Source: Apopatocola sp963628785 (GTDB lineage Bacteria > Bacillota > Clostridia > Oscillospirales > Oscillospiraceae). Taken from it: a stretch of 64,000 nt of DNA. The first letter of the stretch is position 1. Every line of letters starts with the position of its first letter. The notes beneath the pieces were generated by a model. That model was not told the origin of the DNA. It was given only the letters and a program-made list of their open reading frames with translations, and made no database searches. Positions 41,057 to 49,344 of this stretch are shown here, piece by piece. The translations under genes were made by a program, and so were the position numbers. The stretch lies in assembly GCA_963628785.1 (NCBI GenBank), contig CAVGGQ010000001.1, positions 24,302 to 88,301 of the forward strand, in the 5' to 3' direction.

Positions 41057-42492
41057 GCTTTTTTCTCTGCGATCTCCTTCAGTATGGCACGGACGAGGTC
41101 GTCGCAGCGATACACGGTATCGAGCACAAGCGTCTCACGAGTGGAATGAATATCGAGAATGTCGGGGCCGATGGAGATGATGTCGAGGTTTGGGTTTCGG
41201 GACGAAAAGCTGCCGCACTCGAGTCCGGCGTGAACCGGCTCCACGGACATGGCTTTTCCGTTCTGTTCTTTGTATATACGCTCGCAGATGGAAACGAGCT
41301 CACTGCCGGGCTTGAGCGGCCATGCGGGAGAGGAGCTCAGCTGTGTCAGCTCAAAACCGGCCTCTTCCGCCTGACGAAGGAACTCGGCCTTCATTTCGGC
41401 AGTGATAGACGGCTCGCTGCTCCGCTGATGGAGCGTGAATTCCACCTCGTCTTCGCCGACAGAGGCGAGACCGGTGTTCGCGCTGCTCTCTACCAGTGTG
41501 GGAATGGATCTCGACATCGAGTGAACGCCGTCAAATACCTCGGTGATGAGCGTAAGGTAACTGCACGTGACCTCTTCGGTCAAAGCCTTTCCGGGCAGGG
41601 CAGCTTCGGATACGGCGACTTTCGCGTCCGGATCGGTCGCGGCGCAGGCGACCATTTCGGTGAGGGCTCGAGTCTTCAGCGCGGCGAGCACCTTCTCAGC
41701 ATCCTTCTCCGGCACGGAGATCACGGCAGAGCAGGAAGACGGGATCGCATTGTGTGCGCTGCCGCCCTTGAATGCCGCAAGACGCACATTGGGGCACTCC
41801 GTAAGACCGGCAAGCGCGGTGCGCGCGGCAATGCGGATGGCATTTGCCAGATGCAGATGGATGGAAGAGCCGGAATGTCCGCCGACAAGACCGTTCACGG
41901 TAATGGCATAGGCCTTGCCCGAAGCTTCCTCCCAGGCGGCGGCACGGTGCATGCGATACATATCGCTGCCGGCACTCGAGTTGCACAGCGAGCCGAATTC
42001 CTCCCAGTCGAGGTTGATGAGATACTTAGCATCGAGGTGCTTCTCGTCCAGCCCATCGGCGCCGGACATACCGTCTTCCTCATCTACAGTGAAAATGGCG
42101 CGAATGGGCCCGTGCACGGCATCGGGATCTTCGAGGATCGACATGGCGATGGCAACACCCGCCCCGTCATCGCCGCCGAGGGATGTGCCCTTTGCGGTAA
42201 GGGTCTTCCCGTCGTTGATGACGGTGACATGGTCATTGAGCGGATCGAAGGTCATACCGTATTCCCAGACCACGACCATATCCATGTGTGCCTGCATGAT
42301 CGTGCACGGTGCGTCCTCGTGGCCCGGCGTGCCGGGCTTATCGATAATGACATTGCCCTCCGCATCGCGCTCGGCCTGAAGTCCCTTTTTGCACGCCCAG
42401 TCATACAAAAACGCGCTGATTTTCTCCTCGTGATGTGACTTATGCGGAATAGTGCACAGCGAGAGGAAATTCTCAATAATTTTCTTGTTCAT
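41053..42492 (-). CDS. pepD: Xaa-His dipeptidase / aminoacyl-histidine dipeptidase (M20 family)
   Basis: 479 residues from ATG 42492 (GAAGGGAAAG upstream; an in-frame ATG at 42510 lies only one base from the htrA stop). Metal sites: MQAHMDMV (His), GGDDGAG (bridging Asp), DEEDGMSGA (Glu), NLDWEE, and HAGLECG near the C-terminus; lid-domain VNGLVGGHSG. Cytosolic Zn-dependent cleavage of dipeptides. It lies 18 bp after htrA, in one run with the protease and tRNA-modification genes. Confidence 0.93.
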   Translation of the reverse strand: MNKKIIENFLSLCTIPHKSHHEEKISAFLYDWACKKGLQAERDAEGNVIIDKPGTPGHEDAPCTIMQAHMDMVVVWEYGMTFDPLNDHVTVINDGKTLTAKGTSLGGDDGAGVAIAMSILEDPDAVHGPIRAIFTVDEEDGMSGADGLDEKHLDAKYLINLDWEEFGSLCNSSAGSDMYRMHRAAAWEEASGKAYAITVNGLVGGHSGSSIHLHLANAIRIAARTALAGLTECPNVRLAAFKGGSAHNAIPSSCSAVISVPEKDAEKVLAALKTRALTEMVACAATDPDAKVAVSEAALPGKALTEEVTCSYLTLITEVFDGVHSMSRSIPTLVESSANTGLASVGEDEVEFTLHQRSSEPSITAEMKAEFLRQAEEAGFELTQLSSSPAWPLKPGSELVSICERIYKEQNGKAMSVEPVHAGLECGSFSSRNPNLDIISIGPDILDIHSTRETLVLDTVYRCDDLVRAILKEIAEKKA

Positions 42493-42510
42493 ATATTTCT
42501 TTCCCTTCAA

Positions 42511-43797
42511 TTAATAAATATCATTGACATCCACAAGGCATACGGTGACATCTTTTGTTTCGCCGTCGTGCCATACGGTGAGGGTGAGCTCATCGCCGAC
42601 GCCGAGTTCGGCGATGACATCGGTCAGATCCTCGTTCGAGGTGAGCTCCGAGCCGTTCACGGCGAGCAGAACATCGCCTGCTTCTATGCCCTTCTTTGCG
42701 CAGTCGGAGCCTTCGGAAACGGCACTCACATAAAGACCGGAGGGGAGACCGTACTCATCCATGGCCGTCTGCGGTACTTTGCCGACTGTGAGGCCGAGGG
42801 CCGGGCGCCCGACTACTTCGCCGTTCTTCACGAGAGACTCCGTGACTTCCTTCACGGTAGAGGACGGAATGGCAAACCCGATGCCCTCAATGGACACGGC
42901 ACCGGTATACTGATTGCTCATCTTCATATTGGTAATGCCGATGACCTGACCAAGAGAGTTGATAAGCGCACCGCCGCTGTTGCCCTCGTTGATGGGTGCG
43001 GAAGTCTGCAGCAGTGTCTGCGTCACGCCGTTGCTCGTCACGGCGCGGTCGATGCCGGAGATAATGCCTTCGGTCATCGTGCTGCGAAATTCCTTTCCGA
43101 GCGGGTTGCCGATGGCGACGACGCTGTCGCCGACCTTGAGCGTATCGCTCGTGCCGAACCCGGCCGCAGTCAGTCCGCTCGCGGCGATTTTCAGAACGGC
43201 GAGATCGGTGCGCGTGTCGTAGCCGATGAGCTTCGCCTCATATTCTTCGTCGTTCCAAAGCGTGACCGTGGCACTGCCTGTGCCTTCAATCACATGGGAG
43301 TTTGTGAGAATATAGCCGTCCTCGGTGAGCACAACGCCCGAGCCCCAGTAGTAGCTGTCCGTGCTGTCCGCATCGGGGTAGGCTGTGATGGCAACAATGG
43401 ACGGAGCGCACTTTTCATAGATCTCCTCTTCTGAGAGCAGTTCACCGGTGAAGGGGAGCAGTTCGACGGCAACATTGCGGTCGGCTTTCACCTGCGGGAT
43501 GGTGCACTCTTCGGCTTCCTCGTAGCTCGAGAAATAGTTATCGAAGAACGACTTGTAGTCGTCCGGCATCTCGCCGTCGGAGTCCGTGCCGGGAACTGTG
43601 CTCTCACTCTCTGCGGCTGCCGGACTGCGGAAGACGCTGCACGAAATGACCACAAGCGCCGCTGCGGCGAGAACGATGAGAATGATCGCCCAAACCGGGA
43701 ATTTTTTCCTGCGCTTTTTGACCTGCGCATACGCTGCCGTTGCGCGCTGCCCCTCGTCACCGGGGCAGACATACCATTGGTTTTCCAGATTTTCCAT
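42511..43797 (-). CDS. HtrA/DegP-type membrane-anchored serine protease
   Basis: 428 residues from ATG 43797 (GGAAGGA upstream); an ATG at 43818 overlapping the kinase stop is possible. Short cytosolic head with a YVCPGDEGQRA sequence, one helix (about 31-49), acidic linker, then the trypsin-like domain: NSHVIEG (His), TDLAVLK (Asp), INEGNSGGALIN (Ser), followed by one PDZ domain (GLTVGKVPQ ... GIEAGDVLLAVNGSEL). Surface protein quality control. Downstream of a two-component system that plausibly senses envelope stress. Confidence 0.93.
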   Translation of the reverse strand: MENLENQWYVCPGDEGQRATAAYAQVKKRRKKFPVWAIILIVLAAAALVVISCSVFRSPAAAESESTVPGTDSDGEMPDDYKSFFDNYFSSYEEAEECTIPQVKADRNVAVELLPFTGELLSEEEIYEKCAPSIVAITAYPDADSTDSYYWGSGVVLTEDGYILTNSHVIEGTGSATVTLWNDEEYEAKLIGYDTRTDLAVLKIAASGLTAAGFGTSDTLKVGDSVVAIGNPLGKEFRSTMTEGIISGIDRAVTSNGVTQTLLQTSAPINEGNSGGALINSLGQVIGITNMKMSNQYTGAVSIEGIGFAIPSSTVKEVTESLVKNGEVVGRPALGLTVGKVPQTAMDEYGLPSGLYVSAVSEGSDCAKKGIEAGDVLLAVNGSELTSNEDLTDVIAELGVGDELTLTVWHDGETKDVTVCLVDVNDIY

Positions 43798-43814
43798 ATG
43801 ATTTCCTTCCTGCG

Positions 43815-45236
43815 TCATTGCTTGAGAGCCAGTGTGAACACAAAGTCGGTCACACCCTGACGGCTGGTCACGGCAATATCCTCGCCGTGGTTATTCAAAA
43901 TGGTTTTCACGATGTAAAGCCCGAGACCTACGCCGTCACGGTCCTGACTGCGGCTGCGGTCAGATTTGTGGAAGCGGTCGAAGAGAAGCGGTATCTCCGA
44001 TTCCGGGATGGTGTTGCCGACGTTGCGGACGGATACATACGCCTTCTTGCTGTCCTTCCAAAGTGAAATGGTGAGCGGGGTATTCTCATGCGAGAACTTG
44101 ATGGCATTGTCTAGCAGATTGTAAATCACCTGCGTAATGGCATCCGCGTCGCCGAGCACCGGGATCGGATCCTCCGGCACCTGAAAATCGACATCGAGAT
44201 GCTTCGCATCGATTTTGTCGGCAAAATTGATGAGCGTGAGACGCAGCTGCTCGGAGATATCAAAGCTCTTTTTGAGAAGCTCCGTACGATCCTTCGTCTG
44301 CAGACGTGAAAGCTCCAGCATGCTGCGAACAAGCCGCGCGAGCCGCTTCGTTTCCGAAGAGATGATCTGCAGGTACTTTTTCTCCGATTCCGGCGGGATG
44401 GTGCCATCGAGAATGCCGTCGGCAAAGCCGGCAATGGTCGTCATCGGCGTTTTGAGCTCGTGCGAAACATTCGCGATAAACTCTCGCCGCTTCATCTCGG
44501 ACTTTTCGAGCGAGTCCGCCATGGCGTTGAACGCTTCGGTCAACTCACCGATCTCGTCTGTGCTCTCGGTCGGTTCTACGCGCACATCAAGCTCGCCTTT
44601 GCCAAAGCGGCGGGCCGCATCGGCCATGTCGCGGAGCGGCTTGGCAAAATAGCGCGAGCTCACATAGCTGAATATGAGCGCAAGGCAGAGCACCACAAGG
44701 CTGATGGTGAAGAAGAGCGGCACGATCGTCTCCCACACATCGAGCACCGCATTCGTATCCTTCGATACGAAAAGATGCCCGAGAAATGTGCCGTCCTCGC
44801 CCGTGAGGGCGGAAACCACGGTATAATGCTCGTTTGAGTAGAAGCCATTGAGCGAACCGATCACGGTTAAGGAGCCGCTCTCCGGCAGCGCATCGCGCAC
44901 CGTTTCATCAAGTAGCATCCCGATGTGCTCACAGAATACGGCGGAATCCGAGCAGGTAATGATGTAGCCCTTCGGGTTCGTGATGAATATGTGCTGCCCG
45001 GTGCTCGCGCCGATGGTGCTGAGCGTCATACGCAGCTCCAGCGAGCGCATATCGCCCTCGGACGCATACGCCACCGCCATGCGCGATATTTCGCGCGAGT
45101 TTGTTGTGATGCTCTCACGCGCCTCGGCCACGAACACCTGCCGGCTCGCAAAACCGAACGCCGCGCCGATGAGCAGAAAGCTCACAAGCACCATGACCGC
45201 CGTCGTGGCAAAGTTTTTGAAATATGTTCTGTGCAT
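43815..45236 (-). CDS. Membrane sensor histidine kinase (PhoR/ResE type)
   Basis: 473 residues. Helix 1 (about 8-30), extracellular PAS/Cache-like domain (35-160), helix 2 (165-187), HAMP (FAKPLRDMADAARRFGKGELDVRVEPTESTDEIGELTEAFNAMA), HisKA EFIANVSHELKTPMTTIAGFADG, HATPase N-box LLDNAIKFS and DGVGLGLYIV. Start ATG 45236, 1 bp after the regulator stop. Phosphorylates the regulator encoded at 45238. Confidence 0.93.
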   Translation of the reverse strand: MHRTYFKNFATTAVMVLVSFLLIGAAFGFASRQVFVAEARESITTNSREISRMAVAYASEGDMRSLELRMTLSTIGASTGQHIFITNPKGYIITCSDSAVFCEHIGMLLDETVRDALPESGSLTVIGSLNGFYSNEHYTVVSALTGEDGTFLGHLFVSKDTNAVLDVWETIVPLFFTISLVVLCLALIFSYVSSRYFAKPLRDMADAARRFGKGELDVRVEPTESTDEIGELTEAFNAMADSLEKSEMKRREFIANVSHELKTPMTTIAGFADGILDGTIPPESEKKYLQIISSETKRLARLVRSMLELSRLQTKDRTELLKKSFDISEQLRLTLINFADKIDAKHLDVDFQVPEDPIPVLGDADAITQVIYNLLDNAIKFSHENTPLTISLWKDSKKAYVSVRNVGNTIPESEIPLLFDRFHKSDRSRSQDRDGVGLGLYIVKTILNNHGEDIAVTSRQGVTDFVFTLALKQ

Positions 45237-45237
45237 A

Positions 45238-45930
45238 TTATTCCACGGACTCGAATTTGTAGCCCACGCCCCACACGGTCTTGAGCGACCACTTGTCGGA
45301 CATGCCCTCGAGCTTCTCGCGGAGCCGCTTGATATGCACATCTACGGTGCGGGAATCACCGAAATAATCGAAGCCCCACACCTCGTCGAGCAGTTGATTG
45401 CGTGTGAACACGCGGTTCGGGGAAGAGGCGAGGTGGAACAGCAGCTCCATCTCCTTCGGGGGAGCCTCCACACGCTTGCCGTCGACAACAAGCTCGTAGG
45501 AATCGAGATCGATCACAAGCTTATCAAAGGTGAGCCGTTTCGTGCTCTTGAGCGGCGTATCGTCCGGCTCGGAGCGTCGCATAACGGCATGAATGCGCGC
45601 CATCAGCTCTTTCACCTCAAACGGCTTTGTGACATAGTCGTCTGCGCCCATCTCCAGACCATTGATCTTATCAAATGTCTCACCTTTAGCGGTTAACATA
45701 ATAATGGGAACTTTGGAAGTCTTGCGGACCTCGGAGCAGACGACCCAGCCGTCAACGACCGGAAGCATGATGTCGAGCAGAATGAGATCCGGCTTGAGCT
45801 CCTGTGCGCGGCGGATGCCCTCACCGCCGTCTGCGGCGAGTGACACATCAAATCCGTCCTTTTCGAGATAAAGACGCAGAAGTTCCGCAATATTGCTGTC
45901 GTCCTCTACCACAAGTACCTTTTTCGCCAT
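45238..45930 (-). CDS. OmpR/PhoB-family response regulator
   Basis: 230 residues. Receiver with acidic pair EDD (residue 8-10), phospho-acceptor LLDIMLP (about D52), switch MLTAKG, KPF; C-terminal winged helix LTFDKLVIDLDSYELVVDGKRVEAPPKEMELLFHLASSPNRVFTRNQLLDEVWG ... RTVDVHIKRLREKL. First gene of the six-gene run. Confidence 0.95.
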   Translation of the reverse strand: MAKKVLVVEDDSNIAELLRLYLEKDGFDVSLAADGGEGIRRAQELKPDLILLDIMLPVVDGWVVCSEVRKTSKVPIIMLTAKGETFDKINGLEMGADDYVTKPFEVKELMARIHAVMRRSEPDDTPLKSTKRLTFDKLVIDLDSYELVVDGKRVEAPPKEMELLFHLASSPNRVFTRNQLLDEVWGFDYFGDSRTVDVHIKRLREKLEGMSDKWSLKTVWGVGYKFESVE

Positions 45931-45990
45931 AATTCCTGCCTCCTTATGAGAGTATGTGAAATTAAGAATCCACTAATACACTATCATAAC

Positions 45991-46019
45991 ATTATATACC
46001 CGATACATAAAATGCGCAA
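45991..46019 (-). promoter_or_regulatory. Sigma-A promoter of the six-gene regulator-protease-tRNA operon
   Basis: Minus strand: -35 TTGCGC (46014-46019), 17-bp spacer, consensus -10 TATAAT (45991-45996). The -35 overlaps the stem of the neighbouring terminator. Confidence 0.65.
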
Positions 46020-46060
46020 GCCGTTGACCGCATTCAAACCGCCGACAGCTTGCGTTTTTT
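46015..46060. terminator. Terminator downstream of the coiled-coil protein gene
   Basis: CGCAAGC (46015-46021) pairs with GCTTGCG (46048-46054), inner pairs also possible; TTTTTT follows on the plus strand and an ATTTT run on the minus strand. Confidence 0.55.
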
Positions 46061-46097
46061 ATTATGCTTTTGTAAATTTTCCGCCGAATGGCGTTCC

Positions 46098-46574
46098 TTA
46101 TCCGCGCACATCGCGCACCATCGCCTGCAGCTCGGCGTGGGCGCTGATGAGCTCGTTGGCGCGCTCCTCAAAGCGCTTCCATTTTTCCTCGGCACCGCGC
46201 TCGGCATCTTCCAGCGTTTTCTTGGCCTGCGTGTTGGCATCCTCAACGATCTGCTTTGTCTCCGCTTTCGCGGCGCGAATGGATCTCTGCCGCGCCTGCT
46301 CGGCGGCTTTTTCCCGCTGTTCGTTGTCGGCTTCCGCTGCGCGGATGGAGTCGAGATACTGCGCGGCTGCCGCCTGCGCCGCATCAAACACGCCGTTGAG
46401 CTGCAGCGCTGCCTCGGCGATCGAGCCGCACTGCGAAAGCCGCAGCGTGCGGTCATCGAGCTGAGCGCGCAGCTGCGCGATCTGTGCGTCCTTTTCTTCG
46501 TTTTGCTTCTGCGACTCATAGAGCATTTCGATAAGCTCCGAGCGGCCGAGATGTCTGAGTTCTTTATCTGTCAT
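46098..46574 (-). CDS. Coiled-coil protein of unknown function
   Basis: 158 residues, almost wholly helical with heptad-like spacing: N-terminal LRHLGRSELIEMLYESQKQNEEKDAQIAQLRAQLDDR, a short middle loop (LSQCGSIAEAALQLNGVFDAAQAAA) and a long Ala/Glu/Arg-rich coil. No membrane segment or catalytic motif. Short proteins of this kind are common in Oscillospiraceae; DivIVA-like scaffolding is one possibility but not shown. Monocistronic. Confidence 0.7.
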   Translation of the reverse strand: MTDKELRHLGRSELIEMLYESQKQNEEKDAQIAQLRAQLDDRTLRLSQCGSIAEAALQLNGVFDAAQAAAAQYLDSIRAAEADNEQREKAAEQARQRSIRAAKAETKQIVEDANTQAKKTLEDAERGAEEKWKRFEERANELISAHAELQAMVRDVRG

Positions 46575-46658
46575 GAGATATCCCCGATTTCTGCAATATT
46601 ATCCTTATAAAGGATATCATTTTTCCCAAGGCAATGCAACAAAAAGATTTACGCAATC

Positions 46659-46687
46659 TTGACAACGCCCACCGAAAAATGTAATGT
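46659..46687 (+). promoter_or_regulatory. Promoter of the LytTR/GHKL two-component operon
   Basis: -35 TTGACA (46659-46664), 17-bp spacer, -10 TAATGT (46682-46687). The transcript would begin with the shortened foldback element. Confidence 0.6.
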
Positions 46688-46695
46688 TATATAAA

Positions 46696-46764
46696 GATAA
46701 TACCACATAATTCGGCAAGAGCGATTTCCACAAAGTGCCGCAGACGACATTGTTCGGTATTGCC
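46696..46764. repeat. Internally deleted, inverted copy of the foldback element
   Basis: 69 bp containing only the two ends of the 160-bp element: an AATACC-A-CATAATTCGGCAAGAG start and a CCGCAGACGACATTGT...CGGTATTGCC end, reading opposite to the copy at 54504. It lies in the leader of the response-regulator gene and can still form the terminal stem. Confidence 0.65.
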
Positions 46765-46796
46765 TGAAGTATCCGTCGGAAAGGGGAGAAGCGCAT

Positions 46797-47504
46797 TTGA
46801 TACGCATCGCCATCGTGGAGGATGACGAGAAACAGATCACAGAGCTCCGGCAGTATATGCACCGCTATGAAAAGGACACCGCCACGGAGCTGAAGGTGTA
46901 TGTTTTTCACGACGGAGCGGAGATCCTCGATAACTACACGCCGCAGTACGACATTATATTAATGGATATCGAAATGCGCCTCGTGGACGGCATGACCGCC
47001 GCCGAGGAGATCCGCCGGCAGGATGCCGAAGTCACGCTCATCTTTGTCACCAACATGACGCAGTACGCTATCCGCGGCTATGAGGTCGGCGCGCTCGACT
47101 ATGTTGTAAAGCCGGTCTCTTATTTTGCATTCATGCATAAGCTGACCCGCGCCATATCCAAACTCCCCAAGCGGGAAAAATCGTTTATCACGCTCGCGCT
47201 CCGAAGCGGCGTGATGCGCATCGCCGTGTCGGATATTTATTATGTGGAATGTCAGGGCCACACGCTCTATTTCCACGCCGCGCAGGGCGTCTTTGAGATG
47301 AACGGCACGATGAAGTCCATAGAAGAATCGCTCAAAGACCTGCAGTTTTCGCGCGGCAACAACTGCTATCTCATCAACCTTGTACATGTGGACGGTATCG
47401 AGGATAAATGCGCGCTGGTAAAGGGCGAAAAGCTCATCCTGAGCCGCCCACGTCAGAAAGCATTTATGCAGGATCTTACGAAGTATTGGGGGAGTGTGCA
47501 ATGA
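46797..47504 (+). CDS. LytTR-type response regulator (AgrA-like)
   Basis: 235 residues, TTG start after GGGGAGAA. Receiver with EDDE (8-11), acceptor ILMDIEM (D59 region), FVTN switch and KPV; C-terminal LytTR DNA-binding domain (FITLALRSGVMRIAVSDIYYVECQGHTLYFHAAQ ... FSRGNNCYLINLVHVDGI). Stop overlaps the kinase ATG. No AgrD-like peptide or AgrB is present nearby. Confidence 0.92.
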   Translation: MIRIAIVEDDEKQITELRQYMHRYEKDTATELKVYVFHDGAEILDNYTPQYDIILMDIEMRLVDGMTAAEEIRRQDAEVTLIFVTNMTQYAIRGYEVGALDYVVKPVSYFAFMHKLTRAISKLPKREKSFITLALRSGVMRIAVSDIYYVECQGHTLYFHAAQGVFEMNGTMKSIEESLKDLQFSRGNNCYLINLVHVDGIEDKCALVKGEKLILSRPRQKAFMQDLTKYWGSVQ

Positions 47505-48844
47505 TACAGGAAACCGTCGAAGTCATCGGCGCGCTGCCGGATATACCGCGCTTTTATACCGCCCTTGCCGAGTGGCTCGCGTGCGCATTCTGCATTCTGG
47601 AAATGAAGCCGCGCCTCTCGCGTTGGCCGCTCATCGGCATCTCCGCGCTGGCACTGGCCGCTCTCTCCACGCTCCTTATGCTCACGCCCGGCCTTACGGA
47701 CATTCTGTGGATCCTCTGCATGATGGGCGCCATTGCCATCATGTACGGCTTTATGTTCTTCTGCTGCAGTGAAGACTGGCGCGATGTCGCGTATTACCTT
47801 TGTCGTGCCTTTGTGCTTGCGGAATTTTCCGCATCGCTCGAATGGCAGATCCACTGCTATACCATGATGCGTTGGGGCGAAATTTCCGCGGCGGGGGAGG
47901 CCGTCCTCCTTGTTGCCGTATATGCCGGCGTATATGTGCTCGCATGGCTCCTCTACCGCAGCAGTGCGCCGAAAGGACAGGGACTGCACATAAAAGGCAA
48001 GGAGCTCATTTCCTCACTCATCATCGCCGTGGCGGTCTTCTGCATGAGCAACATCGGCTTTGTATCGCAGACAACGCTCTTTTCCTCGCACTACGGCATG
48101 GATATCTTCAATGTCCGCACCATCACGGACCTCGGCGGCGTCGCCATGCTGTATGCCTATCATATGCAGCTGCGCTCTCTCCGCATGCACATGGAGCTTG
48201 AGAGCGTGGAGCTCATTTTGCAGAACCAATATCAGCAGTACCGCCAGTCACAGGAGACCGTGGAGCTTATCAACCTCAAATATCATGATCTCAAGCACTT
48301 CATCATTGCCCTGCGCAGTCAGGAGGGCACGGCGGCCTACGGCGAAATGCTCGACCGCATGGAAGCGGACATCAGCTTCTACGAAGCGCAGAACAAAACC
48401 GGCAACGAGGTGCTCGACACGCTTCTCGCGATGAAGAGCCTCATGTGCCACAAGTACGATATCTCCATGACGAGCGTCGTGGACGGCAGACTCTTTTCCT
48501 TTATGAATGTAATGGACATCTGCTCCATCTTCGGCAATGCTCTCGACAACGCCATTGAATATGAGAAAAAGGTGGAGGATCACAGCAAGCGCCTGATCCA
48601 TGTAACGGCCACGCGCCGGATAAACTTTCTGCTCATGCAGTTTGAAAACTACTGCGACAGCACGCTGTCTTTCCAAGATGATCTGCCCGTGACAACGAAA
48701 AAGAACCGCGAGTTTCACGGCTACGGTCTGAAGAGCCTGGAGCAGTCCGTTCACAAGTACGGCGGTGAGATGACCATCACCCAGGAAAACGACACCTTCC
48801 GTCTGCAGCTTCTCGTTCCACTGCCCGCCGGAACCACCGAATAA
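47501..48844 (+). CDS. GHKL-type membrane sensor kinase (AgrC-like)
   Basis: 447 residues. About six helices in the first 230 residues, a coiled linker (MHMELESVELILQNQYQQYRQSQETVELI), the DHp-like NLKYHDLKHFIIALRSQ with the phospho-accepting His, and a GHKL ATPase (IFGNALDNAIEY, GYGLKSLEQSV). Start ATG 47501 overlapping the regulator stop. Signal unknown. The adjacent terminator and the GH3 operon downstream on the same strand make that operon a candidate target. Confidence 0.9.
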   Translation: MIQETVEVIGALPDIPRFYTALAEWLACAFCILEMKPRLSRWPLIGISALALAALSTLLMLTPGLTDILWILCMMGAIAIMYGFMFFCCSEDWRDVAYYLCRAFVLAEFSASLEWQIHCYTMMRWGEISAAGEAVLLVAVYAGVYVLAWLLYRSSAPKGQGLHIKGKELISSLIIAVAVFCMSNIGFVSQTTLFSSHYGMDIFNVRTITDLGGVAMLYAYHMQLRSLRMHMELESVELILQNQYQQYRQSQETVELINLKYHDLKHFIIALRSQEGTAAYGEMLDRMEADISFYEAQNKTGNEVLDTLLAMKSLMCHKYDISMTSVVDGRLFSFMNVMDICSIFGNALDNAIEYEKKVEDHSKRLIHVTATRRINFLLMQFENYCDSTLSFQDDLPVTTKKNREFHGYGLKSLEQSVHKYGGEMTITQENDTFRLQLLVPLPAGTTE

Positions 48845-48858
48845 CCGCACACCGACAA

Positions 48859-48886
48859 AAAACGGCTGCCCTAAGGCAGCCGTTTT
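48859..48886 (+). terminator. Terminator of the LytTR/GHKL operon
   Basis: Perfect 12-bp stem AAAACGGCTGCC/GGCAGCCGTTTT with a CTAA loop. Confidence 0.88.
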
Positions 48887-49344
48887 CGCGCATTTAGCAT
48901 CCTGCACAAAATGACTGTCATGTTTTACAGCATATTCACAAATGCGAAATACCTTCTTCACAAAAACTTTAAAATCCGTGCAGAAAAATACGCAATTTAT
49001 GAAAAATCGCACACAAAAATCGAAACCTTGTGTATAGTGTGCACAGTACCAAAAGCAGCGGAGAACGTGTCTCCCTGCGTTTGCTCTCTTTTAGCCGATT
49101 GTAAAAGTCATAAAATCGAATAGAGTTTTTCAATTCAATCCCTCATTGTGATGAAAATTTCTATTTGCTGCACAGCAGAGAAAAAATCCGCTGCTTTACC
49201 TCGTGAAAGTGGTTGATTTTTATGAATTTATCAAGTTTTGCAAACGGCTATAATAAAATCAGAAAGGAGAAACGATAGGGGATCCAACCGGTATCCAGTG
49301 GGTACAAGCAAATCTTACAACATAATTTCAAAAGGAGGAAAACC
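48887..49344 (+). promoter_or_regulatory. Long AT-rich intergenic region with the GH3 operon promoter
   Basis: 458 bp without a convincing gene. It holds an inverted repeat TTGAT-N12-ATCAA (49213-49234) and, 14 bp further, a consensus -10 TATAAT (49249-49254) with only a weak -35 (TTATCA region). The inverted repeat thus covers the -35 zone, as expected for an activator site. A GGAGG stands before ATG 49345. The rest (48890-49200) is AT-rich with no structure I can name. Confidence 0.5.

Noticed and set aside
39500..41149. A 549-codon plus-strand frame over mnmG
   Set aside because: Antisense shadow of a highly conserved gene; no initiation signals.
48911..49123. A 70-codon ORF in the long intergenic region before the surface GH3
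   Set aside because: No ribosome site, AT-rich low-complexity translation and no similarity to known small proteins by eye.
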